From: Sedimentibacter saalensis
Lineage (GTDB): Bacteria; Bacillota; Clostridia; Tissierellales; Sedimentibacteraceae
Length of the DNA: 64,000 nt
Reading direction: 5' to 3'
NCBI RefSeq assembly: GCF_007830175.1
Contig: NZ_VLKH01000003.1
Coordinates: 186,001-250,000, forward strand
Part shown: piece by piece, positions 43,704 to 51,952 of the stretch
Layout: each line of letters starts with the position of its first letter
How positions within the stretch are numbered: the first letter of the stretch is position 1
Notes under the pieces: model-generated
The model's database searches: none
Seen by the model: the letters and a program-made list of their open reading frames with translations, nothing else
What the model was told of the DNA's origin: nothing
Program-made: the position numbers and the translations under genes

Positions 43704-45569
43704 ATGGCAAAATGTTGGAGTTTAAGTACTACAATCAGGAACCCGGAAAGAAACGCCCCCTTTCTGAGAGTTCTTCAAGAATTTGAAGGTGAACCTTTCA
43801 ACAGCAACACACAAGCAAATTTATTTAAAAGACTTATTCAAACAAAAAATTACATGCCTATGGGACTTCCAAAGAGAATTAAAGATAAATATGAAGACCC
43901 TGAAGAATTTACACATGAAGAACTGTCAGAAATCTTATCATTAGCAAGTTATGAAAATAAGAGTATTGATAACATAGAAGATATTTATGCCATGCGTGGC
44001 AGAACAGCGGTGTCAAATCTAAATAAAATGTGTGCTGCAGTGGCACGGGATTCACATGGACCAGTGAGAATAACACCTTTAGGTATGGAGATTATTTCCG
44101 GCACACCTGACTTTAGCAATATCTTTTTAAGGTACTTTTTAAAATGGCAATTGCCAAATGGTGTTGATCGTGGATTTAACGACTTTAATATAATTCCATT
44201 TATCGCCACCATGCATGTTGTAAAACAAGTAAATGAAATGTGGTTTTCAATGGGCAATAATCCGGTTGGTTTATCAAAAATCGAGTTTGCTTTATTTATT
44301 CCCACGCTAACAAATTACAAAGATATTAATGATACTGCAAACCAATTAATTGAATTTCGTTGTAATTGCAGAAAACTTAATGGAGAAGAACAGAAAAATT
44401 ACATAGATACACAGTTTATTGAAAAAGTTATAAATGTTTTTTCCCTTCAGACTGATGATGACTTTGAAATAGAGAAGAAAATAAATACCCTTTATGATTA
44501 TGCAGACTCTGCAATCAGATATTTCAGAATGACAAACTTATTTTATTACAGGGGTAACGGCAGATACATAGACTTGTCTCCAAGAAGAAGTGTTGAAATT
44601 GAAAAACTCTTAGAAACTTTTTCAGGTGAATCATTGAGATTCGGTGATATTGAAGAATATTTCGATTATATGTCAAACCTAAATATGCCCCAGCTTCCTT
44701 GGGAAAATATTGGTGACCTTCAAGCTGCGTTAATTAACCTGCGTGAAGAAGCAACTCATATACAGGCTAAAATAGAGTCTGAATTTCAAGGCCAAAGTCT
44801 TCACAGTTTCACATTTGATACTGCCATATCAGGTGACTTGACCATACTTAATAACCACATTAAGGAAACAAGAGAAATCATTAATTTATTAAATGTTGAT
44901 TATTCTATTTTGCTTGAACGCAGTCTATCAAATATTGATACCTATATTTCTGAAATAAGTAAGTTATCTTCTCGAAGAAGAAGCATTTCTGGACAAGACC
45001 CGTTAAACCTTGAATGGAATGTTGCCCAATCCCTAATGGCCTTAGATGATGCCAAAGAGATTATTCCTCACTACAATGTAGGAGATGATAATTTGCCTAC
45101 ATTTACAGCACCAGGCAATACTCCGGATATGGAATGCCACTACATTGATTTTAGCATGATTTGTGAAGTAACATTGCTTAACGGAAGAGACCAGTGGTAC
45201 AACGAAGGACAACCGGTTATGAGGCACTTAAGGGATTTTGAAAGCAATAATCATAATGAAAATAATTATTGCTTATTTCTAGCACCGTCTCTGCACAGAG
45301 ATACTGTGAATACATTTTGGTACAGTGTCAAATATGACTATGAGGGTGCTCGTCAAAAGATAATCCCTTTAACATTAGATCAATATACTAAAATACTTTC
45401 CATTGTTAAAAACAAATATTTCAAACATAGTATTCGTGTCAATCAACGCACTTTGAAAAGCCTTTTTGATATTGTTTATTCAAAAGTAGATGAACACAAC
45501 AACTCCGGTGACTGGATTTTAAGTATTGACAACTGCATAGATACCTGGGAGAAAAGCTATCTGATATAA
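43704..45569 (+). CDS. AlwI-family type IIS restriction endonuclease
   Basis: A 621-residue protein. The N-terminus, KCWSLSTTIRNPERNAPFLRV, is the signature of the AlwI family, which includes the nicking enzymes Nt.BspD6I and Nt.BstNBI and recognises asymmetric 5-bp sites. A DNA-recognition part is followed by the nuclease domain. Residues D475, E488 and E501 (PDMECHY, ICEVTLLNG, NEGQPVMRHL) have the D-x12-E-x12-E spacing I recall for Nt.BspD6I. The length is close to the 604 residues I recall for that enzyme. It is convergent with two adenine methylase genes. The recognition sequence cannot be read directly. Confidence 0.88.
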   Translation: MAKCWSLSTTIRNPERNAPFLRVLQEFEGEPFNSNTQANLFKRLIQTKNYMPMGLPKRIKDKYEDPEEFTHEELSEILSLASYENKSIDNIEDIYAMRGRTAVSNLNKMCAAVARDSHGPVRITPLGMEIISGTPDFSNIFLRYFLKWQLPNGVDRGFNDFNIIPFIATMHVVKQVNEMWFSMGNNPVGLSKIEFALFIPTLTNYKDINDTANQLIEFRCNCRKLNGEEQKNYIDTQFIEKVINVFSLQTDDDFEIEKKINTLYDYADSAIRYFRMTNLFYYRGNGRYIDLSPRRSVEIEKLLETFSGESLRFGDIEEYFDYMSNLNMPQLPWENIGDLQAALINLREEATHIQAKIESEFQGQSLHSFTFDTAISGDLTILNNHIKETREIINLLNVDYSILLERSLSNIDTYISEISKLSSRRRSISGQDPLNLEWNVAQSLMALDDAKEIIPHYNVGDDNLPTFTAPGNTPDMECHYIDFSMICEVTLLNGRDQWYNEGQPVMRHLRDFESNNHNENNYCLFLAPSLHRDTVNTFWYSVKYDYEGARQKIIPLTLDQYTKILSIVKNKYFKHSIRVNQRTLKSLFDIVYSKVDEHNNSGDWILSIDNCIDTWEKSYLI

Positions 45570-45591
45570 ATATAAGATGTTTAAATCTATT

Positions 45592-45628
45592 GAAAAGATG
45601 AGATTCTTCGGCTGCGCCTCAGAATGAC
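45592..45628 (+). repeat. MITE-like repeat, half copy 2
   Basis: GAAAAGATGAGATTCTTCGG with CTCAGAATGAC at its end. Only the right half of the element at 50066-50137 is present, lying between the endonuclease and methylase genes. Confidence 0.7.
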
Positions 45629-45688
45629 AGCATCCAAACAAATAATTTGTCACAAGTATAATAGTTTTCTAGACATTAGAAGTAACAG

Positions 45689-45722
45689 AAACGGGCTGCT
45701 TCAAAAATGAGACAGCCCGTTT
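45689..45722. terminator. Bidirectional terminator between endonuclease and methylase genes
   Basis: AAACGGGCTG (45689-45698) pairs with CAGCCCGTTT (45713-45722). It lies in the convergent gap and can serve both sides. Confidence 0.75.
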
Positions 45723-45738
45723 CATATAATAAATAATA

Positions 45739-46653
45739 TTAATAATTAGTTATTAAAACTTCAACAGTTTTATTCGAACGATCTTTAATCTGGTAATTTG
45801 AATTGTTGTAGCTCATGTCTAAATAATGTATTTTATAATCATTGTTTGTTATCCAGCTTTCAAGTATCGTATTCTTAGTGCCTTTATTTTCAATGACATT
45901 AGAGAGAGCAAAATTTATATTATTCCTGTTCAAGCTGTCAAGAAGCTCATATAGTTTGTATTCACAATCCTCAGCCCAACCGCCTTGTTCGTTATATGAA
46001 GCATTTGTTATTAAATATGGCGGATCAGCATAAACGAAAGATCCTTTAAAATCATTTGCCGTAAGACATTTAAAATTAACATTAATAAATTCAGAGTCGC
46101 TATCTTTTATATTTTTCAAAAATGTGATTAAATTACTCTTAATTTTACTGTTAAAATCTCTCTTCCCCACAGGAATATTAAAGTTTCCTTCTTTGTTAAA
46201 TCTGATTTGATTATTAAAACCAAAAACAATCAAAGTATAAAGCATAATATTCTTTTTAAACCCATTTTTTTCATGTTTCAATGAATTGTAATCATTTCGC
46301 AAATTCAAGAACTTCTCGCGATTGTAATTAGCAAGCCCATCTGGGCTTGTACATCCATAATAATCATATCCAAAAACACTGCTGTCAGAAAGATCATATG
46401 TTTTTATGATGTTTTCAATTTCTGACAATATAATATCTATTTCATAAGCTTTAAAGACATTTAATAACTCAATTAATTGAGGATTAAAATCAATAAACTT
46501 CTTGTTGTTTGCAACAACATTTATTCCAACATTACATCCACCGGAGAACAAATCAACAAATTGATCAATATCATCAGGAAAAAGCGGAAGTATTTGCTTC
46601 AATAATTTATGTTTGCCCCCGGTATAATTAAATGGAGATTTAATATAGTCCAT
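45739..46653 (-). CDS. D12-class DNA adenine methylase
   Basis: A 304-residue N6-adenine methyltransferase of the Dam/D12 class. KSPFNYTGGKHKLLKQILPL and FVDLFSGGCNVGINV are the AdoMet-binding motifs, and FVYADPPYLITN is the catalytic DPPY motif. It lies 10 bases after the second methylase gene and is read with it. An asymmetric type IIS site needs methylation on both strands, which explains two methylases. It protects host DNA from the AlwI-type nuclease. Confidence 0.92.
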   Translation of the reverse strand: MDYIKSPFNYTGGKHKLLKQILPLFPDDIDQFVDLFSGGCNVGINVVANNKKFIDFNPQLIELLNVFKAYEIDIILSEIENIIKTYDLSDSSVFGYDYYGCTSPDGLANYNREKFLNLRNDYNSLKHEKNGFKKNIMLYTLIVFGFNNQIRFNKEGNFNIPVGKRDFNSKIKSNLITFLKNIKDSDSEFINVNFKCLTANDFKGSFVYADPPYLITNASYNEQGGWAEDCEYKLYELLDSLNRNNINFALSNVIENKGTKNTILESWITNNDYKIHYLDMSYNNSNYQIKDRSNKTVEVLITNY

Positions 46654-46663
46654 AGTCCTTCCT

Positions 46664-47893
46664 TTAGTTAACTCTGCAGTAATAAATCAATTCTTTATGA
46701 TTGTCAATTTTGCTCTTTCCGGTTGTAAAGGCATTAAAGTCTGTTTCATAGACTTTAACCTCACCCTTTTGCTTTAAAATTTCAATAATTTCTTCATTTG
46801 AGATTTTTGCATTGGAACGTCCATTTCCTTTTTTAGCCATATTGTTATAAGAAACAAGAATATGTTTTGTTCTTACATTTTCTATCAAATCCCTGAAAGT
46901 ATCTACAGCTTTTACAGTACAATAATTGCTTTTTATGTGACTTCTTTGTTTTATTTTTTTAGCTTTTCCTTGCAGCTCAGGCTTTTTATTCTCTGCAATA
47001 TTTTCTAACAAATGATAGGCATCCCCGTACTGTCTGCTGTTATACGGTGTATCAATGTATGTTACATCTGCTTGTACTTCTTTAACAAGCACATTGGCAT
47101 CACAATTATAAATTTGATTGTTTATATTTGCATCATCGTTAATATTTGGCATTAATAATTCTAATTCTTTTATGTTATCAAGAGTCTCTCTATATGCATC
47201 ATAATGACCGCATGTGTTTGCTGCTTTGTCTGCTGCATAAAGCAGTGATGTTATGAGTATATTTTTTTCACGGGCATTAATAGAATTCTGTTCATATAAC
47301 ACGTCGATTTCATCTCTGATATAACCAATTTTTCTGGCATTTTGTATTGTAAAATATCTATCTCCAAAATTAACAGACATATAATTATCATCATTGATTA
47401 TTGCTTCGTTAAGTTGTTTTATAGTATGTATTAATTTTTCAGCATCATAGCTCTCAGAACTGAAAAAAGTATCATATGCAATATAATTTGATTTCAAAAT
47501 GTCATTTACTATAACTACCTTGTTTTGATTGTTGTAATAGTTTGAAACAACACCTGTGCCGGCAAAGGGCTCGAAAAACGTATTAAAATTCTCAACATTT
47601 TCTCTGATAATACTTTCAATGAAATCAATCAATTTTTGTTTGCTCCCCAAGTATCTTCGGTTTGACATTTCTAATAAAGTATCATCATTATGTTTTTGAA
47701 TGCTTAAATTCTTATTATTCTTTTCACTAAGAAGTTTTCGAAGCTGATCCAGGTCTTCTTGTGTCCAGATTCGCCATCCCCGCCAATCCTTAACAGGTTC
47801 ATTCAACAATCCTTCATGTATCCAATTATATAATGTCTGCCTGCTAATATCGAATTCCTTCAGTATGTATTTTGTACTAATTTCCTTTAGCAT
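46664..47893 (-). CDS. DNA adenine methylase with N-terminal MerR-like HTH
   Basis: A 409-residue protein. Residues ~1-55 (KYILKEFDISRQTLYNWIHEG, then GWRIWTQEDLDQL) form a MerR/excisionase-type DNA-binding domain. The remainder is a D12-class adenine methylase with RRYLGSKQKLIDFI, FFEPFAGTGVVS and a catalytic YIDTPYNSRQYG motif (DTPY in place of DPPY). The fused helix-turn-helix may add sequence contact or let the methylase repress its own operon, which would delay the nuclease in a new host. The start at 47893 has AGGAGGACAA before it. Confidence 0.88.
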   Translation of the reverse strand: MLKEISTKYILKEFDISRQTLYNWIHEGLLNEPVKDWRGWRIWTQEDLDQLRKLLSEKNNKNLSIQKHNDDTLLEMSNRRYLGSKQKLIDFIESIIRENVENFNTFFEPFAGTGVVSNYYNNQNKVVIVNDILKSNYIAYDTFFSSESYDAEKLIHTIKQLNEAIINDDNYMSVNFGDRYFTIQNARKIGYIRDEIDVLYEQNSINAREKNILITSLLYAADKAANTCGHYDAYRETLDNIKELELLMPNINDDANINNQIYNCDANVLVKEVQADVTYIDTPYNSRQYGDAYHLLENIAENKKPELQGKAKKIKQRSHIKSNYCTVKAVDTFRDLIENVRTKHILVSYNNMAKKGNGRSNAKISNEEIIEILKQKGEVKVYETDFNAFTTGKSKIDNHKELIYYCRVN

Positions 47894-47982
47894 TTGTCCT
47901 CCTGCACGCATCTAATGCATCTTGCTAATTTTACTATTTAATAATACCATCATATTCGAATTTCAGCAATACTAATTTAAAG

Positions 47983-48012
47983 GTCATAGGGGACAGAACC
48001 GTCCCCTATGAC
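47983..48012. repeat. GTCATAGGGGAC palindrome, possible terminator of dapA
   Basis: GTCATAGGGGAC and GTCCCCTATGAC form a perfect 12-bp stem with a 6-base loop (AGAACC). Related fragments occur at 53766-53780 and 53907-53923, so this is a dispersed repeat. It sits four bases past the dapA stop and may act as its terminator. Confidence 0.65.
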
Positions 48013-48016
48013 TTCT

Positions 48017-48892
48017 TTAAATTTTTCCTAATTCGTTTAAATCTTCTCTTAAAATTTTTAATACATTTTCCCTTGCTTCTGTTAATGGAAGCCTTAATCC
48101 TCCAACATTTACTCCCATCAGATTTAAAGCTGCTTTTACTGGTATTGGGTTTGCAATTACAAATAAGTTCTTAAAGATATTTAATAATTTAAGATGCATT
48201 TCTTTTGCCTTTTCAGTATCCTTGGATATGAAAGCATCTATCATTTCCTTCATTTCAGGACCTACAACATGAGATGCTACACTGACTATTCCATAGCAGC
48301 CTATTGACATTGCAGGAAGCAACATTGAATCGTCTCCTGAATAAACTAGAAAATCCCCAGGGACGCGCTTTATTATTTCGGCAAACTGAATTATGTTTCC
48401 GCTTGCCTCTTTTAATGCTTTTATATTATCAATTTGAGCAAGTTTTTCTACTGTTTCCGGCAATATGTTGCACCCGGTTCTTCCGGGCACATTGTACAGC
48501 ATAATTGGTAAATCAACAGATTCTGCAACTTTCTTAAAATGACAATACAAAGAATCCTGGTCAGGCTTATTGTAATATGGCGTAACTACCAGAAGTCCAT
48601 CAACCCCCGCCTCTTGTGCTGCCTTTGCATTTTCTATGGTAATTTTTGTATTATTAGTCCCTACCCCTGCAATTACTGGAACATCCACAGAATCCTTTAT
48701 AATTTTATATAAATTTATTTTTTCATCTTCTGTTAGAGTTGGAGCTTCTCCTGTTGTTCCTGTTACGACTAAAGCAGTACTGCCCTCCTCAACTAATTTA
48801 ATTGCAAGTGAACTGGCAGCTTCAAAATCAACATTTAACTCTTCATCAAAAGGTGTCACCATAGCCGTTATCAATCTTCCCCATTTAACCAT
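48017..48892 (-). CDS. dapA: 4-hydroxy-tetrahydrodipicolinate synthase
   Basis: A 291-residue pyruvate-dependent aldolase joining pyruvate and aspartate semialdehyde in lysine, cell-wall and dipicolinate synthesis. GRLITAMVTPFDEELNVDF, TGTTGEAPTLTEDEK (the Thr-Thr pair), VVTPYYNKPDQ, YNVPGRTGCN (catalytic Tyr and Arg) and ALKEASGN with the Schiff-base Lys are present. Full length. It is divergent from the aspartate kinase gene and near dpaAB, so this copy probably supplies spore dipicolinic acid. Confidence 0.95.
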   Translation of the reverse strand: MVKWGRLITAMVTPFDEELNVDFEAASSLAIKLVEEGSTALVVTGTTGEAPTLTEDEKINLYKIIKDSVDVPVIAGVGTNNTKITIENAKAAQEAGVDGLLVVTPYYNKPDQDSLYCHFKKVAESVDLPIMLYNVPGRTGCNILPETVEKLAQIDNIKALKEASGNIIQFAEIIKRVPGDFLVYSGDDSMLLPAMSIGCYGIVSVASHVVGPEMKEMIDAFISKDTEKAKEMHLKLLNIFKNLFVIANPIPVKAALNLMGVNVGGLRLPLTEARENVLKILREDLNELGKI

Positions 48893-49031
48893 ATCATATC
48901 CCCTTTCAAAAAAATACTGTAATCCATTTTATGAAATATACAGGTATTTGCTAACAAAAATTAACCTCATGAATAAAATAAAACCATCTGATTACTGCAA
49001 TATTAGTAAATTTAAAGAGGGAGAGACAATA

Positions 49032-50015
49032 ATGGGCATAGTAATTCAAAAGTTCGGAGGAACTTCTCTTAGAAATTTAAATAATCAAAGTGAGTTTCTT
49101 AACCTAGTAAAAAAAGAAAAACAAATTGGCAGCAAGCTTGTTGTAGTTGTGTCCGCAATGGGCAGAGGAGGAGAACCTTACGCTACTGATACTTTAATAA
49201 ATCAATTAGAAAAAATAAACATCACCATAAATCCAAAGAAGAAAGACTTAATTATGTCAGTTGGAGAAATAATTTCTGCAGCTCTTGTTTCTCATTTGCT
49301 AGAAAGTGAAGGTTTACCCTCAGAGGCCTTGACAGGATTTCAAGCAGGAATAATTACAGACGATAACTTTAATTCCAGTAAAATAATTGATATTAACACA
49401 GATAAAATCCAAAAATATCTAAATGAAAATAAAATTGTTGTGGTTGCAGGTTTTCAAGGGGCCACAGAGGATTTGGATATAACAACACTTGGCAGAGGTG
49501 GCAGTGATACTACAGCTGTTGCTCTGGGCGGATATTTAAAGGCCGAAAGGGTAGATATATTTACAGATGTGCCTGGGGTTGCTGTTACAGATCCAAGATT
49601 AGTACCAACTGCCAGATATATTGAGAAAATTTCATATGATGATATGTACAGACTGGCAATTAACGGAGCAACCGTAATTCATCCGAATGCGGTTTTATTG
49701 GGAAAGAAGTATAATATACCTATACAAATCCTGTCAACATTTACGGATGATAATGGCACACTGATTTCCAATGATAAAAACAATTTAAAAATAACAGGAT
49801 TTGGAATAAAAAGACAAGAAAACAATTCAATTATATCATTTATTTTCAATGATGATTATAAAGATGAAATCAAAAAAGAACTGGATAAGTTTTTGACAAA
49901 TGAAAAAGATAACTTAATTAATACAGAATATTTTAACGATCAGGCTTCAATCGAAGTTAAAAATGAATTGCTTCCTGAGTTTTTACAAAGATTATATTCA
50001 AATTTCTTCTATTAA
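49032..50015 (+). CDS. Aspartate kinase, short form with reduced ACT region
   Basis: A 327-residue aspartokinase, about 75 residues shorter than the usual ~400. The catalytic domain is complete: IVIQKFGGTSLRN, VVVSAMGRGGEPYATDTL, MSVGEIISAALVSHLL, GFQGATEDLDITTLGRGGSD, IFTDVPGVAVTDPRLVP and NGATVIHPNAVLLGKK. After ~255 there is space for only one ACT-like unit, where normal enzymes have two. Feedback control by lysine or threonine may therefore be weak. With dapA and dpaAB next to it, this looks like the sporulation-associated kinase, comparable in role to dapG of Bacillus subtilis. I start at 49032 behind GAGGGAGAGACAAT. Confidence 0.9.
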   Translation: MGIVIQKFGGTSLRNLNNQSEFLNLVKKEKQIGSKLVVVVSAMGRGGEPYATDTLINQLEKINITINPKKKDLIMSVGEIISAALVSHLLESEGLPSEALTGFQAGIITDDNFNSSKIIDINTDKIQKYLNENKIVVVAGFQGATEDLDITTLGRGGSDTTAVALGGYLKAERVDIFTDVPGVAVTDPRLVPTARYIEKISYDDMYRLAINGATVIHPNAVLLGKKYNIPIQILSTFTDDNGTLISNDKNNLKITGFGIKRQENNSIISFIFNDDYKDEIKKELDKFLTNEKDNLINTEYFNDQASIEVKNELLPEFLQRLYSNFFY

Positions 50016-50018
50016 ATT

Positions 50019-50187
50019 AACGGTGCAAATTCTGCACCATCAGACTATTGATAACCCACGACGTTGTCATCCTGAACGATAGTGAAGGATCTCATCTGTT
50101 GAAAACATGAGATTCTTACGTCTTACCTCAGAATGACATCGTCCAAATATATTCTTGGTCATAAATGATTGTTCTGCACCGTTTTTT
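50019..50187 (+). terminator. Aspartate kinase terminator apparently split by a MITE
   Basis: AACGGTGCA (50019-50027) can pair with TGCACCGTT (50175-50183), which is followed by six T residues. The repeat at 50066-50137 lies in the loop. A small local hairpin GGTGCA/TGCACC lies at 50022-50038. The simplest reading is insertion of the repeat into an existing terminator. Confidence 0.5.
50066..50137 (+). repeat. MITE-like palindromic repeat, copy 3
   Basis: GTCATCCTGAACG at one end, CTCAGAATGAC at the other. Inside are GAAGGATCTCATC and ACATGAGATTCTTA, which can fold on each other. Closest to the copy at 53799-53874. Confidence 0.8.
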
Positions 50188-50195
50188 GACTGTTC

Positions 50196-50774
50196 TTATA
50201 CTAATATAGGTTGATACCGTTCACCTAGTATTGCTGCTTCTATTGTTTCTTCAATCATATCAAATTTAGCTATGAGGGAATTTGGTTTATTTGCTGCATC
50301 ATCCTGCCCAAAAGGCACAAAGTATATATTTCTTGTATTTAATAGCAAACCGATATTTTTAGCATTAGCTCCAAGTCCATCATTAGTTGCTATAGCTAAA
50401 ACTAATGGCCTTTGATTTCTTAAATGAGCTTTGCAGGCCATGGTCACTGACGTATCAGTTATTGCATTTGCAAGTTTTGCTGTTGTATTACCTGTACATG
50501 GTGCAACTACAAGAACATCAAGTTTTAATTTCGGTCCTATGGGTTCAGCATCAACTATTGATTTAATTATTTCTTTGCCAGTAATCTCTTTTAATTTATT
50601 TTTCCATTCTTGAGCAGTGCCAAATCTTGTATCATAAGCATCTACTGAATGTGATATGATTGGATAAATATCTGCACCTTTACTTGCTAAGTCCTTGATT
50701 ACTGGGAATACATTACTAAAATTACAGTATGAACCTGTTAATGCAAAACCTATTTTCAATCCTTCTATTGACAT
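50196..50774 (-). CDS. dpaB: Dipicolinate synthase subunit B
   Basis: A 192-residue flavoprotein-like subunit (SpoVFB) of dipicolinate synthase. LKIGFALTGSYCNFSNVFPV, GTAQEWKNKLKEITG, VVAPCTGNTTAKLANAITD and ATNDGLGANAKNIG are family features. Together with DpaA it oxidises the DapA product to dipicolinic acid in the mother cell during sporulation. The ATG follows the dpaA stop after two bases. Confidence 0.93.
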   Translation of the reverse strand: MSIEGLKIGFALTGSYCNFSNVFPVIKDLASKGADIYPIISHSVDAYDTRFGTAQEWKNKLKEITGKEIIKSIVDAEPIGPKLKLDVLVVAPCTGNTTAKLANAITDTSVTMACKAHLRNQRPLVLAIATNDGLGANAKNIGLLLNTRNIYFVPFGQDDAANKPNSLIAKFDMIEETIEAAILGERYQPILV

Positions 50775-50776
50775 AT

Positions 50777-51640
50777 TTATACATCCAACTCCTCTATGAT
50801 ATTATAAATTGTGTCCTTAATAACCATAGCGGCAGTTACTGGTGCTGCCTTTCCCGGAAGACCTAAAGCACTTATAGCTTTTATCTCCATTTCCCTTGCA
50901 GCTTCAAAATCAACTCCACCTGGTTTTGATGCTAAATCGATTATTAAACAATTACTGTCAATGCTTTTTAGCAATTCTTTATTAAGTATCATCTGAGGTA
51001 TAGTATTAAAAACAACGTTCATCTTCGGCAAATATGTCTTTAGGTCTTTTGTGTGTACTGAAATATAACCATAGTTCTTTATCCATGCAAGATCACTATA
51101 TTTTCTTGCTGATACATGCACGTTTGCTCCAATTCCATATAGCATTTTTGATAAAACCCTTCCAATTCTCCCATAGCCTAGCACTATGACATTTGAATTA
51201 TGAATTGTAACAGGTGTTTTTTCCATTGCAATTTGAATGGCTCCTTCAGCTGTTGGTATTGCATTTAAAACCTGCATTTCTTCCCTTTTAAAATAATCGG
51301 AAGATTTAATATTCTTATTCTTTAGTTTTTTTTCATGCTCAATATTGAATTTTCCACCAATAATCATTTGTTTTTCAGACATGAAGTCCAACACCATATC
51401 AATTGAGATTGCTTTATTTGAAAATGGAGCATTTACATTTAAATTGTCTGTAGAAAATGGCAGTGGACCTACAATAACATCAGCATATTCAATCGCTTCA
51501 TTTAAACTTACTGTTTCGTTATTATACTCCTCCAGCATATCAAACCCATATATGCAAACATCTCTTCCGTCTTTCATTAGTAATTTTCCAAGCTCTAAGC
51601 TTCTCTTATCTCCTCCTAATATGGTATATTTAAAACCCAT
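50777..51640 (-). CDS. dpaA: Dipicolinate synthase subunit A
   Basis: A 287-residue NAD(P)-binding subunit (SpoVFA) of dipicolinate synthase. An N-terminal domain (TILGGDKRSLELGKLLMKDG) is followed by a Rossmann domain with VIVLGYGRIGRVLSKML. VFNTIPQMILNKE, IIDLASKPGGVDF and ALGLPGKAAPVTAA complete the family pattern. Product dipicolinic acid gives spores heat resistance, so the host forms endospores. A candidate sigma-K promoter lies upstream. Confidence 0.95.
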   Translation of the reverse strand: MGFKYTILGGDKRSLELGKLLMKDGRDVCIYGFDMLEEYNNETVSLNEAIEYADVIVGPLPFSTDNLNVNAPFSNKAISIDMVLDFMSEKQMIIGGKFNIEHEKKLKNKNIKSSDYFKREEMQVLNAIPTAEGAIQIAMEKTPVTIHNSNVIVLGYGRIGRVLSKMLYGIGANVHVSARKYSDLAWIKNYGYISVHTKDLKTYLPKMNVVFNTIPQMILNKELLKSIDSNCLIIDLASKPGGVDFEAAREMEIKAISALGLPGKAAPVTAAMVIKDTIYNIIEELDV

Positions 51641-51675
51641 ATTACTCCTCCTTATAGAGTTTTTTCAAACTGTTA

Positions 51676-51702
51676 TATCTTATGCTAAATGGGAGTTTTA
51701 GT
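51676..51702 (-). promoter_or_regulatory. Candidate sigma-K promoter of dpaAB
   Basis: On the minus strand AC (51702-51701), 16 bases, then CATAAGATA (51684-51676), which matches the sigma-K -10 form CATAnnnTA. In B. subtilis the equivalent spoVF operon is made by sigma-K in the mother cell. The match is short and could arise by chance. Confidence 0.5.
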
Positions 51703-51840
51703 GAGAGTTGAACATAGGGACAGGAATATATTTAATTGCAAAGGTAGGATTAATTCTGATATGAATCATAAGTTATGGATATTTTTTCTATCAATTCCTT
51801 GAATGACGGTCAGTAAATACATAAGGGACAATGTATAAAC

Positions 51841-51881
51841 AGATGGTTATGATTACTAACATACAGCAATCATAACCATCT
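51841..51881 (-). terminator. 14-bp inverted repeat after the GNAT gene
   Basis: AGATGGTTATGATT pairs perfectly with AATCATAACCATCT across a 13-base loop, about 70 bases beyond the GNAT stop. The T-tract after it is weak, so it may be a terminator or only a stabilising hairpin. Confidence 0.45.
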
Positions 51882-51952
51882 ATGAAAATTCAAACTTTCC
51901 AAATTAATTTACGCTATCCAGCAAAAGTTCGCAAGACATATAAAACATTTAT

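Noticed and set aside
48893-48990. Sigma-K promoter for dapA (CATAAAATG on the minus strand)
   Set aside because: The -10 match is partial and no AC is found at the expected -35 distance.
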